NCBI GenBank assembly: GCA_001953115.1
Contig: LSSL01004079.1
Location: 1 to 11,301, forward strand
Direction: 5' to 3'
Source of the DNA: Smittium mucronatum
Taxonomy: Eukaryota; Kickxellomycota; Harpellomycetes; Harpellales; Legeriomycetaceae
DNA: 11,301 bases
Made by a program: the position numbers and the translations under genes. The notes under the pieces are model-generated. The model ran no database searches, was not told the DNA's origin, and saw nothing but the letters and a program-made list of their open reading frames with translations. How positions within the stretch are numbered: position 1 is the stretch's first letter; every line of letters starts with the position of its first letter. This document shows, one piece after another, positions 1-10,661 of this stretch.

Positions 1-2
1 AA

Positions 3-179
3 ACTGTCGACCACATCTTATTAAATTTCTCTCGATGGGACAAACAGCGAAATGTGACGATCGGCCGGTTCATACCTACTCCATTCCGCTCAGAAATAAA
101 AAACCAACTTTCAAATTTCAATGAATTCCGGCTGGAGATAGTTGGAAATCATCTTGGGGGTACTCTAAAAATACTTTAA
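3..179 (+). pseudogene. C-terminal fragment of non-LTR retrotransposon reverse transcriptase
   Basis: Frame 3 is open from the window edge for 58 codons to TAA at 177-179. It begins TVDHILLNFSRWDKQR, which resembles the conserved region near the C-terminus of ORF2 proteins in arthropod non-LTR retrotransposons (I, LOA, R1 and Jockey-like clades). There a CCHC-type zinc-binding motif is followed by a Trp and charged residues. The His is present, but the position four residues after it (H-x4-C in the family) is Phe, TTC, so the last zinc ligand is lost. The later IVGNHLGGTLKIL resembles the hydrophobic tail common in the I/LOA group. An adjacent frame continues a few residues (YFKSGTS) to TGA at 193-195, so the TAA may follow a small frameshift. 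Endonuclease and RT domains would lie upstream of the window. The lost ligand suggests a dead copy. The family is inferred by eye; the clade is uncertain. Confidence 0.7.
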
Positions 180-376
180 GTCGGGTACAAGCTGACATCG
201 CTGATCATAAATTTGAATTAGAAACAGCAAAATTTCTGATTGGCATCATCGTGTCACGAACACTTAAGCTCCAGAGTTTAAGTGATTCACCAGCCCCCTT
301 GAACTAATACCCTTGAGGTCTGGAGCTACTTGAGCGGCAGAGAGGAGTTGGATGAATTTTTTTTTTTTGAGAAATT
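180..376 (+). mobile_element. 3' untranslated region and terminus of the non-LTR retrotransposon
   Basis: This GC-richer stretch follows the ORF stop and ends abruptly near 356, where a T-rich run (13 Ts from about 357) and then AT-rich host-like DNA begin. The last ~60 bases (297-356) are related to a second copy at 1253-1313, which supports their being an element 3' end. Elements of this class usually finish in poly(A) or a short simple repeat on the coding strand. Here the coding strand runs into T instead, which is unusual. The tail could be an atypical simple repeat, or the true poly(A) could have been lost. The exact boundary is inferred from composition and from the paired copy. Confidence 0.6.
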
Positions 377-767
377 TTCACTTTTTTTAATTTTTTTAAA
401 TTAGTTTTTATAAATTTTTATTAACTTTAAAATAAATTTCCCGTAAAATTAAAAAAAAATCATATTATCGAACATCAATATTTTAAATTGAGAGTGATGA
501 AAGATTTTTAGGGGTCATCTGAAATGGTTTAAACCATTTATTAACGAGTTTAATAAAAAATTATATTTTGTAAATTACAAACTATACATTAAATGTATTT
601 ACTATTCAAGAAAAATCTAAAAACTCTTATAGATCATTAATTTATTTTTATTTGAACAATTATAAATTCTATGTATAAAAATAAATTCAACAGATAATAA
701 AATAGATATGGTAAACGTTAAAATAGAAAATAGGGCTTAATTAATAAAAATTTATTCGTTTTGAGAA
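377..767. other. AT-rich spacer with clustered small palindromes, no gene seen
   Basis: AT-rich DNA between the retroelement terminus and the G-rich tract. It contains three close inverted repeats: a perfect 18-base palindrome at 522-539, a 15-base one at 567-581 (7-base arms around one A) and a 13-base one at 585-597. No reading frame of note, RNA gene or recognised element was seen. The first palindrome includes G and C bases in both arms and is less easily explained by base composition than the other two. Confidence 0.5.
522..539. repeat. Perfect 18-base palindrome
   Basis: The sequence AAATGGTTTAAACCATTT equals its own reverse complement over all 18 bases, with GG and CC in the arms. Such a site could be a dimeric protein-binding site, a decayed transposon end or chance. 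Its position between two retroelement 3' ends gives no function. Confidence 0.6.
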
Positions 768-891
768 GGGGGGGGGTAAGATAAGGAATAGGTGATGAGG
801 TGATGAGCAGAGATATGAGGTATGATACGGGGAGATTATTGTGTGTAGATTATATAAGAATGATAGAATAAAGTGTAAGAGTATGATATTG
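768..891 (+). repeat. C-depleted, G-rich low-complexity tract
   Basis: It begins with nine consecutive Gs (768-776) and runs for about 124 bases with roughly 44 G and only 2 C on this strand. It includes the tandem 8-mer GGTGATGA twice at 791-806. The skew is strand-specific and not just high GC, because T is still common. A second purine-rich stretch with two G5 runs follows at 901-959. It may be a decayed simple repeat from a mobile element. There is no reading frame of note. Confidence 0.6.
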
Positions 892-900
892 ACTTCTTAT

Positions 901-959
901 TAGAAAGAGAAGAAGAAGTTGGGGGTTTCAGTGAGTGAAAGAGGGGGAGAGGAAGATAA
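901..959 (+). repeat. Purine-rich tract with two G5 runs
   Basis: Mostly A and G on this strand, with an AGAAGAAGAAG-type stretch near 907-918 and GGGGG at 920-924 and 943-947. It continues the G-over-C bias of the preceding tract after a short T-containing interruption at 891-900. This is low complexity; no protein or RNA gene is evident. Confidence 0.5.
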
Positions 960-967
960 TACTGACT

Positions 968-1019
968 TTTTACAGATCGTTCTAAAAATTATCTTATTAT
1001 TATTTAGAAATCTGTAAAA
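968..1019. repeat. Imperfect inverted repeat (17-base stem)
   Basis: The left arm 968-986 and right arm 1003-1019 are reverse complements over 17 bases, apart from a 2-base CG insertion in the left arm. The spacer is 16 bases. The outer part TTTTACAGAT pairs with ATCTGTAAAA exactly. This is the longest stem I found in the window. It could be a relic of a small hairpin-ended element or a structured 3' region. It is not a terminator, because the setting is eukaryotic and no gene is adjacent. Confidence 0.55.
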
Positions 1020-1235
1020 CTAAATGCTTTCTATTGATTATTTTCTTTCCATATTATAAAGTCATAATTTATTCTTGGTGTTTAAGAATGAAAGTTTAAA
1101 AAACAACTCCAAAAAATAATGATAAACACTGAAGTACGAAACTTTCATTCGAAATCTCATTTTTTATATAATTAGGATATTTTTGGTCAATTTCTATGAA
1201 AAAACATACTCTGAGTAAGATCGATATTGTATCTA
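1020..1235. other. AT-rich stretch with no gene seen
   Basis: Ordinary AT-rich sequence between the hairpin and the second retroelement 3' end. Base composition is slightly less extreme than in the central desert. No reading frame, RNA or clear repeat was recognised. It might be the eroded upstream part of the second element copy, but I cannot align it to the first copy. Confidence 0.4.
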
Positions 1236-1316
1236 TTTAAGAATATTATTATCCTTGAAACAATTCCCAGTGGGTACCGAGCCGCTAGTGCAACAGAGAG
1301 GGATGGAATGAAATTT
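1236..1316 (+). mobile_element. Second, diverged copy of the retrotransposon 3' end
   Basis: Bases 1253-1313 match 297-356 in the same orientation with few gaps. Both have CCTTGAA, then AAT and CCC, GGT, GAGC, and the shared block CAGAGAGG followed by a TGG and ATGAA stretch running into T-rich DNA. In an ungapped 33-base segment (313-345 against 1269-1301) I count 20 identities. A shared TTTAAG about 20 bases upstream in each copy (277 and 1236) hints at further homology. This is probably a severely 5'-truncated insertion of the same family, older or more decayed than the first. The alignment was done by hand. Confidence 0.5.
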
Positions 1317-4300
1317 TAGTTATTTTTTCCTTTTATTGTATTTCTATTTTAGTTTTTTCTATTATTTGAATATTATAAAAAAACTACCTTTAAAAAAACA
1401 ATAAGGAATATTAGTATGATTTTTTCGAGAAATTTAAGCATTTTATAACTAAATAAGATATTTTTATAGCTTTAAATTTGAATAGGCACTTTTAATTTCA
1501 ACATAAAAAGTTTACTAAAATTATGAAGCTATCCCTGGTCAATTTTTTATGCTAATTTCGATATTTATACATTTATTTCAAGTGCCAGCTTCATATTTTT
1601 TTAGTTTCTCCTCAACTTTTAATATTCAATTATTTTTGTAAAATCAAATTATTTTCCAAGTTCTTTGCTGCAGAATTATAACTTTCCCCATAATTTTGTT
1701 TATGTTTAAGTATATATTATCTATAATAATATGTTTCTTTTTTTATTTCATAGCTTTTTTCTAAGATAGCAAAATACTTAATCTTAAAAAAAAAATTGCA
1801 TAAATACAGAACTTTGCTTTTCTGGAAGAAATGAAAATTTTTATGGGTCTATTTTTCATGTGATTTAGAAAATGGTGCAGCCTACTAGCTTAAATACACT
1901 CAAAAAATTATTATGATAGGCATATGATTATGTTAATATAAAGAAATAAATTTAACTCCTTGTAAATTAAAAGGAATTTCTGAAGCATTTTAAATATCAC
2001 TATATTCTACACTTAATGTAATAAATAAAAGATAGGCACTCTTTCTATAAGTTGCTAGGTACTAAAATCCACCTTTTTTTTAAATTATGGACTTATGTAC
2101 ATAAATTATCCAAGATTTTCAGAACTGATTGGATCCATCTGCCTCTATATGCACAAAAAATCGAATTATTTCACTCCGGATATTTAAATTCCATCTTCAT
2201 CATATCCTGGAAATAATATTAAAATTATGTTTAAGGTATTAGTACAGTGTGCTTTGAAAAGTACACTAATTAATTACATAAATTGTGAAAAGTAATTTCA
2301 ATATAATATGAGTTTCCGAAAAATCAATTTTATAAAACAATTTAGGAAAATATTGATTTCATTAAAAAATTTAATTTATTTCATGAAAAATCTTATTTTT
2401 TATTTGAATATCAAAACAGAAACTACCCCATAAAAAGCCATATTGAAAATTTGAAAGTGAAAAATTGCCATTTCTTAATTAACAATTCACCATATTAAAA
2501 AAGTTAAAATTTCATATTTTTAATATTAAAATAAAATAAATTGATAATTATTTTATAATTAGTAAATTTTTATAAAAACGGTTAAAAATAGAACAATTTT
2601 TTTTGTAAATATGAAATTGTAATTATGGGCCATAAAAACTACTTCCATGACTTATTTAACATTAATTTTTTTAAAAAAAATGAAGGGAAATAATCAAAAC
2701 TGTGGTTCTTCATTGTAATTATTTATGAATGTGGCATATAAAAATTTCATATATAAGTTAATTGGCATCTTTTGGTCTATATTAGATTCATATCCATGGC
2801 TATTTTTTTTTATATTATATAGCCAAAATTTACAAAATTTAGCGTCTTGATAATAAATTTCCCTTCTTAATCGTAATTTATTTAATTAAAATTTTCTAAT
2901 TTTAGCAATATCTTTGTATTTATTCCATCACCGATATTATTAGATAGCAAATCTGATTATAATACCTAGCCTCTGTTCTTATCTTTAATTTTTAAAAATT
3001 CATCATTTGATTTTTTTTTGCTCTAGAAATAAAATTTTCAATCAAAATTTGTACTTATCTAATAAATTTTGTTTAATTAATAAAAAAATCTAGAAATTTT
3101 AACAATAGTTTTGGAAATTATCTTATAGATATAACGATGGTATTTTTTTGTTTAAAGATTAAAATATAATTCGGTTTTTTTTTATTACCCAATAAAATAT
3201 TTACAATCTCTTATAAAACACAGCTTTATAAAAATTAAAAATGTAATATCCAATTTTTAGTATTAATAATTTTAATGTATGTTTATTTAATTTTCGAAAT
3301 CGCCGAAAATAAAAAAAAATCTTTTTATTGTATTTTGGTTAGAAATTCAAAAATTTTAGCTTTCATTATTTTACATATCCACGAGATTTATAATATTCTG
3401 CGCCTGATATTATTTACAAAATAGTTTAATTGTTAAATTACTATAAAATAAATAATTATTATTTTCAATTACGCTCCAGCTTATTTTAAGCATTATCGGT
3501 TTTAAGGCTATTTTCGGGTTTTTTATTTATAAATTTAACAAGTATTATTACATTTTTATAATATATTAGCATTTTATAATTATTATTTATTATAATATTA
3601 TATATTTAAAGGTCGATATAGGTTTTTTTGGGCTATAAGTCCATTATATTCATTCACTAATTAATCATTTTTGTTAAACAGGTCTATATTTATTTTATAT
3701 TGATCCTAAATTTCTTGTTTTTAATGAATAACTATTTATTTGAAACAGAGCGGTATTATGCATAACTTTGAAGATAATTTTTTTATGTAAGATTTTTAAT
3801 TTTATCTCGATTTTGGAAGTGTTGGTTATTTATTTGATATATTGTAGTTCAAGTCAAAAAAAAATATCACCTAATAATATTTGGAATATTTTATAACTTT
3901 TTTTTAAAAAAAAACATTTAAAAAAAAAATATCAGAATGAATTACTAATTATTTACTAATATACACAAAGAATTTTTCCCTTATATTCTAAAAAAAGCTT
4001 GGAAACAAGCCATTGATCCAAAAATAAAAATTGAAAGTTAAATTTCAATATGATGTAAAGGTAGGAAAAAAAATTAATATAAAACTGTCAATACTTTGAA
4101 AAAAATTCTTACATATTAAAACAAGAACATTTTTAAAAGTATTCTAATTTTATAAAAAAAAATTTTTTTTTGAAAATATTAAATTTTTATATCGAATATC
4201 TTTTCTTTTTTTTATATACATATATAAATTTTTTGAATCAAATTAATCAAAATTTTCAACTTATAAATTAAAAAATAAAAATATTAAAAATATCAGAAAT

Positions 4301-4340
4301 AGTCAAAAAAATATCTATAAAATATAAAATAGTAAACCTT
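1317..4340. other. AT desert, first part; no gene seen
   Basis: Very AT-rich DNA full of A and T runs and stop codons in all frames. It holds an inverted repeat with 9-base arms at 1522-1530 and 1587-1595. At 2095-2215 there is a pocket with more G+C, where the minus strand shows a few short open stretches but nothing I recognise as protein. The rest has no RNA gene, tandem array or transposon end that I can support. Confidence 0.5.
1522..1595. repeat. Inverted repeat with 9-base arms
   Basis: TATGAAGCT at 1522-1530 is the exact reverse complement of AGCTTCATA at 1587-1595. Inside the arms, CCCTGG and CC/GTG bases give a weaker partial match. The 74-base unit could be a tiny decayed inverted-repeat element or chance. 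No target-site duplication is obvious. Confidence 0.3.
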
Positions 4341-4450
4341 GGCTAAGCTCATATAAATCCTGCCATTTTAAATATGCTTTATAAAGTTATGTAAAATTTA
4401 TGTGGGTTTTCCAATAATTTCTTTTCAAACACAATATTTCTATTGAGAAA
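4341..4450 (+). repeat. Possible diverged dispersed repeat, copy 1
   Basis: In the same order as 7526-7623 this stretch shows TAAGCT, a TG-CC/GCCAAAAT-like block, TGCTTTA, CAATAT, then TTTC-ATTGAGAAA. The spacing differs by about 14 bases between the two. The similarity was found by eye in very AT-rich DNA, so it may be partly chance. If real, it would be an old interspersed repeat of about 100 bases with no coding content. Confidence 0.2.
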
Positions 4451-7400
4451 TTAACTTCAATTTAATTTCTTTGATCTTTATACTAAAAATATGAATACCA
4501 ATTTCTGGACAATGGAAATTCTTCTTTTAAAATTTGCTTCTTTAATGGGATCAATTTTCAAATTATAACTAGTATAATTATTTACATATATATTGCATAA
4601 GAAAAAAACATTTGGTCCTCATAAAGGGTTTAAAAGATATTCAAATATAAATTTAAAATCCAAATTCAAAAAAATGGTATAATCGCTTGTATTTAAATGA
4701 ATATTTTTATTCTTCCATCTTTTATTTGAATAAAGAGAAAAACTTATACGCACTAATATGATTTCATAATTTTTCTATACGAATAGTGTATTGTCTTTTG
4801 AAAATTTAACTAAAAATATTTACACTTATAAGCCAGATTTCAAATATTAATATCAAATAACTTTAAATTGTACAAATGTGTAATAAAAATTAAATTACAG
4901 TTATAAATAGTAGAAAAATAAACATATTAGTCTTATTTAACTCTAATTAAAGTTAAATCGTTATAAATGTACTAATAAAACCAAAAAATTAAGCTATTTT
5001 ATTTTTATTTTTTGTTTTATTTATTTTCGCAAATAAATAAGAACACCAAGGTTAATTAAATTAAGTTTTTTAAATATTATTTAAATTTTTTTTAACTTAT
5101 TACAAAATCTAAAATATTATTTATTGATGATAAATAATTATGAATTATTAAAATAATAATATTCAATTCAAAATAGCAATAGATATAGAAAAATATTATT
5201 ATAGCTAAAATAATTCCGTTTCTTAATTATTATTTTTTAATATATGTAAAATTTAACTCAAAATAATTGAAAATAGTGCATGATAAATATGCCCAACAGA
5301 ATTTAATTAGGATTTTTTCTTAAAATTTTATTTAAATGAAAAAAATATAAATATTTTTACCTTAGTACTATTTTCTTGTGGCTGTTAAAATCTTTATCAT
5401 TTTAAAAATGATTTCTATTTACCAATAATGGTGATTTTTACAATAAAGATAGTTTTCAAAATATGTTATTTTTTCCATTTTATTATTAATTTTTTTTTTA
5501 TAGCTTACCATTACCAGAGTTTAAAAGTTATTTGAAATGGGCTCGTTCATTTTTTTTAATTTGGATTTATAATTTTTTTTATATATTTTTTAATAATTAA
5601 GCCTTTAAATCGCTCTGTTAGCTCAATGAATTCAAGTCTATTATTTATCAAAAATAATCAGTATCTTTATATTTAAAGTTTTTATTAATTTTTGTTCATT
5701 ATAAATATAAAATATTTACTTTATTTTTACTTGTTTTTTTTATTTTTTTCATTTTATATTTAATGGACCTACTCAAATAAGGAATAAAATATTTAAATTT
5801 AAAAAAAAATACATTTGGTGTTTTGCTAAATTTTGTGAAAACATTAAAAATATTAGCATAACTAAACTAAAATAAAAAGCAAAAAAAAATAAATTATATA
5901 ATAAAAAGCTAAAAAATAATTTTAAAAATATGTATGAATATTTTTATAAATAGAAAAAGAGGGTAAATACTGCTAGAAAAATATTATTACACTTATAGAT
6001 ATTTATGATTTTAATGTAAATTAATTATTGGACTTTTATCATGCTATATCTCTTATTTAGTAATTAATCTAATCAATAAAATAATGTGTGATAACTTAAT
6101 CTTCAATGCTACGCATAAAATAATTATTATATTTAAATTTTTTAATAATTTAATTTTTTTTGGGCGTTTATGTTATAAAAAATGTTTAAACTCATCCATA
6201 AGAACGGATTAAATATTTAATCTATCAATATTTAAAAATAATTAAGAATAATTTTTCAATTATTAGTAAGTATTGAAAAAAAATAAAACTCTTACGATAA
6301 ATTATTGACGACTATAACTTATTATTTTTTTAAGTATTCATATTTTTTTTCATTAATATTATTTCACTAAAAATTATATACAATAAACTTAAGCTTATTT
6401 TCAAGTGATTATGAATTAGGCAATAACTGATGGACTAGGATATCCAAATTAACATAAATATTTATTTCAAGAATGATCTATTCTAAAAAAGAGAGATGAT
6501 TAAGGCAATTTAATTAATGTCCTAATCTTACTCAAACAGAATATATATTTAAAATTGAAATACTTATTCAAAAATCAACAGTTTTTAATATTTTTGCTAG
6601 TTTATGTTTCTCAGACCAAAAATTTGATGGAATCAAAAGATAAGGACTACTTAGTTTTATTATAAAAAGGGAAGAGATTAGTATTTTTATTAATTACTCT
6701 TATTTTAATAAAAATTATCCCAGGATATCCATTTATGGAATTTTTATATTAACACGTTATAATAAGTAACAGTATCTAAGTGCTAATTTTATTTAATTAT
6801 TATTCTGATAACGATTTTTATCTTGAAAAATTTCCATTAAATCGTAGATATTTTTTTTAGGTTATTGTAATTTTAGTCAGATATTTAATAAATAATTTTA
6901 GTATTCTAATCACTATTATCCTCATTTAATCTTTCAAACAAAATTTAAATATCTCTATATAAAGGGGTCATATTCATGTAAATTTGAAAAAAAATTAATT
7001 ATAATCGGAATACTTATAATATAAATTTTAATATCATCGATGAATATATGTATAAAGATAATAAGCATTAGATTTTAATGAAACTTTTTATCCCACTAAT
7101 ATATATATATACAAGCCAAAATATAGATTTTTAAATTCGTGGAAAAGTTTTTATCTCCATTCACTCTACGAGTAATAATAATTAGCTGTTGAAAAGATTT
7201 ATTCTTTAAATTTTATTATTTTTATATCCTAAAACTATTAACTTAATTTTTAATTCACAAAAATTTTATTATTTTTTTTGATAAAGTTTTATTTATAAAA
7301 ATATTTTTGGAAATAGGGATATAATGAATATTTCCACTTTTTCCAAATATATTCATCGAAAAATCTAAAAAAGCCTTCTTATTTAAAAATTATATATTTA

Positions 7401-7512
7401 ATAAAAAATTTAGAGAGACCATGAGAAAAAATAAAAATAAGGGAAATATTTATTAATATATATTTGCTATACGTAAACACAAAATTTTTTTTACGAAAAC
7501 CCTAATGATATT
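4451..7512. other. AT desert, middle part; no gene seen
   Basis: About 3 kb of extreme AT content (5 G+C in 5101-5160, 11 in 6001-6060). It holds homopolymer runs, near-palindromes made only of A and T, and a short AT microsatellite at 7099-7111. GGATATCC occurs near 6437 and again near 6723; the second is part of an inverted TATCC/GGATA pair. No reading frame, RNA or mobile element is recognisable. Confidence 0.55.
7099..7111. repeat. Short AT microsatellite
   Basis: Six AT units plus one A. Simple dinucleotide repeat, unremarkable in this composition. Confidence 0.8.
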
Positions 7513-7531
7513 TATCCAGGCGCGCAGGATA
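7513..7531. other. Isolated CpG cluster with inverted flanks
   Basis: TATCCAGGCGCGCAGGATA sits alone in AT-rich DNA. The outer TATCC and GGATA are inverted repeats around a GCGCGC core (7520-7525), which is by far the most CpG-dense spot in the middle of the window. It could be a protein-binding site, a fragment of a GC-richer element or chance. Nothing next to it identifies a gene. Confidence 0.4.
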
Positions 7532-7623
7532 AGCTTTTAATATATATGTTAGCCAAAATCTGCTTTAAATATATTGAAATTTTTTTATAAATACAATATA
7601 ATCTTATATTTCCATTGAGAAAA
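7526..7623 (+). repeat. Possible diverged dispersed repeat, copy 2
   Basis: Partner of 4341-4450. Shared blocks in order are TAAGCT, TTAGCC-AAAAT, CTGCTTTAA, ACAATAT and CATTGAGAAAA. The TTATGTGG seen within copy 1 occurs here just after the shared end, so the correspondence is not fully collinear, and this lowers confidence. Confidence 0.2.
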
Positions 7624-10600
7624 TTTATGTGGATTTTTTTCTAAAATTAAAAAATTATAATACATAAAAAAACTATATTATATTATTATATGTAATTTTA
7701 GTAGATTTTTACAGAATTAACAATATCTAAATGTTTGGAATTTCATTAATTTATAAGTATAACCTATACTGAATTACAATATTATTATAAATCATTTATT
7801 AATTTCAATATTATTTTTCAATGAATTCTTTTATTTCGATCTTAATGGATTGAATATATCAAAATAATTTCTTTAAAATTTTTTTTTAAAAATAAATAGT
7901 ATAAATTGAAACTTATGATGTAATTTTTATTATTTTTTCTTTTTGGTACTATATAATTTTTAATAATAATGATTTTTTATTCTATTTCTTTTACAAAAAA
8001 TTTTTTTTTATTGATTTTGGGAAAATCATCATGAATTTCAGAATATTTCACTTAATGCTAAATTTTTTTTTCTATTATTCATTAAAATGGGTTAAAATTG
8101 TATTTATCTGAAAAAAATTTAAATTTTTTTAGTGATAATCCTATTTAGATATACTTTCCTCATATGCTAATATGAAATTATTAATAAATAAAATTCCAGT
8201 TTATTGTGATATTAAGCATAAAAGATTAGTTATGAAATTTTGAAAATTTCTCATGTAACAAAAATTATTATAAATTGTTTTATTATTTAATATTATCGAT
8301 ATTAAATTTTAATTTTGATTAATTTTATATTTAAAACCCCATAAAACCTCTTATTCAAGTAATTTTTTATATCTATCATTATTTTGTTTTTAATAATCAC
8401 ATTTATGATTATTATAATTTCAAAATAAATTTAGATTGATTTATTCTTTTGAGGCTAAGTGAATATGAAAATATCTATTAAAAGAATAGAAAAAAATTAA
8501 TTATTTCTAATAATCCATATATTGTGAAGTATATAAAACCAAAATTTTCATTGTTACCAATTCAAAAAACCATATTTTATATTAATTTGTTTATTTAAAT
8601 ATTCAAATAGCATTAATTAATTTCACCACTTGTAATTGAATTTGGTTAATAAAAACTATAACAGGGAATTATTTCATTAATTTTAAGATTGAATATATAT
8701 TAATTTAATATTTTTATATATGAAAATTTAATGAATTATTAAATTTAATGTTAATTAAATATATTTTATAATAATGTGATAAATATAATTAAGAAAATTT
8801 GTGTTTAAAACCAATTTAAAAAAAAAATCTATTTGATACTAAAAAATATAGAAATTTAACTTATTAAAAAAATAACAAAAAAATTTAATTGCATTATTTA
8901 TTTTTGACATACAGATCCTTTAAGATTTTCAGACAAGTAACATTTTATCTTATTTTATAGTTTTTTAATTCAATATTTCAAATTTAATTTATTCATTTAA
9001 TATGCAAAATTAAAATAGTATTAAAAATAGTATTTTCTAGCTCAAATGAGTAAATTGAAATGATAAAATTTTGTAAATGTGATTTTATTTCTATTAAATA
9101 TAAAAATTAAAAATACTTATAAAATAATAATCAAAACAAAATAATTTATCACAGTCACAACCTTATTATTTATTTTGGGAAATTTATATCATATTAAATA
9201 AAAAATTATAGAGCTGATTTTTATTTTTATGAAAAATAATCTCCCAAAAATTTTAGTATAAGCTTGTCTTTTTTTATTTTTTTCGAGCTTCAAGTTTAAC
9301 TTCCATCTGTATGACATAATAATTTATAGTGAAAATAATATTTTTACAAATTTATATTATTTCCATTAAAACAATATTAATTTATATTTATCAAGTATTG
9401 AAGAATATATGTTGGATAAGTTTATATATATTTAATAAAAAAATATGTTTATATTTATATTTAAAACGCATATTTGTTTTAATTTAAATCAATTAAACAG
9501 TTATATTTTTTCAATTTCTCTACAATTTTTTGTCAAAAAATTAATCTTGATTATAAGAAAAATGTGTGCATTATAAATGAAAATTTATTTACACCATTTA
9601 CATAAAAATTGTATGATCACATTATATAAAAATATATTGTGAATTTTTCAACTTTAATAGAGATAAAAAAAATAATTTAAAATTTAAAATTTTTTTATAG
9701 AATTTACATCTGACAAACTAGTCTTATATAGTCCCAATTTAATCATTTTCATGATTTTAAGACCAATTCACTGCAAAATTAGTTAAAAAAAGTTTTTAAT
9801 TGATTAGTTTATTTTACTTTGTCTTAAGTTTAAAGTTCTTTTATTTAGTAAAATGAATTTTATATATGAACATAAGATTAAAAAATTTAAAAAAAAATTT
9901 AAAATGTGAAAATAGTAATAAAATGTATATAATTAATCGCATAGCTTTTCTTATTTTGTTGATTAGAAATTTTGTTAATATAATTGTTTTTATTATTTCA
10001 AAACTTATAACTTTTAGAATCTAGAGTTCTAAAAATATTTTATATAATGGTCTATAAATATATTAACTTAAAATAATATTCAATTTTTGTCATTTCTAAT
10101 CATCACATCTCTTTAAATCTTCTGAATTCTTATTAATTTTATTATTATATATACATGAATAATTTAATTGAAAAATATGATAAAATATTCAAATAGACAA
10201 AAAACCAGTTATACCTGAAAAATATATGCAAAAATTATTAAAAAAACTAAGATTATTTTTTTTGATTATACAGAAGTTTTAAATGAAAAAAATATCAATA
10301 ATTTATTGGTATAGTTTTAAAAAAACGAGAATTTAAAAATATCATTAAATCGATAAAATTTCATCAAAGATTTTAATACATCTATTTTTTATAAACAACA
10401 CTCCTATTATTATTACAGATTAATAATTTTTAATGATTTGAACCCCCATACATTAATTTTTTTTTCATCTATAACTAAAAATTTTTATAAATTCATATTT
10501 TCAAAATATTTCAATTGAAAAACACCGTTAAAGAGATAAAAAAAATATAGATCAGTTATATTTTCACTTAAAAATAAACATTTTATTGACAAAAAATCAA

Positions 10601-10634
10601 AGATTTCTGTGGCATATTATTCTATAAAATTTAA
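7624..10634. other. AT desert, last part; no gene seen
   Basis: About 3 kb of the most AT-rich DNA in the window (3 G+C in 8701-8760, 5 in 9421-9480). It includes a perfect inverted repeat at 8234-8250 (8-base arms around one G), which is not surprising in this composition. No reading frame, RNA gene, tandem array or element end was recognised. Confidence 0.55.
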
Positions 10635-10661
10635 TTACGTTACAGTTTTTTAAAGATTATA

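Noticed and set aside
2095..2215. Possible minus-strand exon in a GC-richer pocket
   Set aside because: The minus strand has short open pieces and a TTTCCAG acceptor-like site, but each frame stops within about 15 codons and no matching donor or recognisable protein motif was found.
6433..6727. Two GGATATCC sites as a repeated motif
   Set aside because: A self-complementary 8-mer occurring twice in a few hundred bases, with no shared flanks, is weak evidence.
8234..8250. 17-base inverted repeat as a regulatory site
   Set aside because: The arms are almost all A and T, and such palindromes are expected by chance in this composition; no gene is adjacent.
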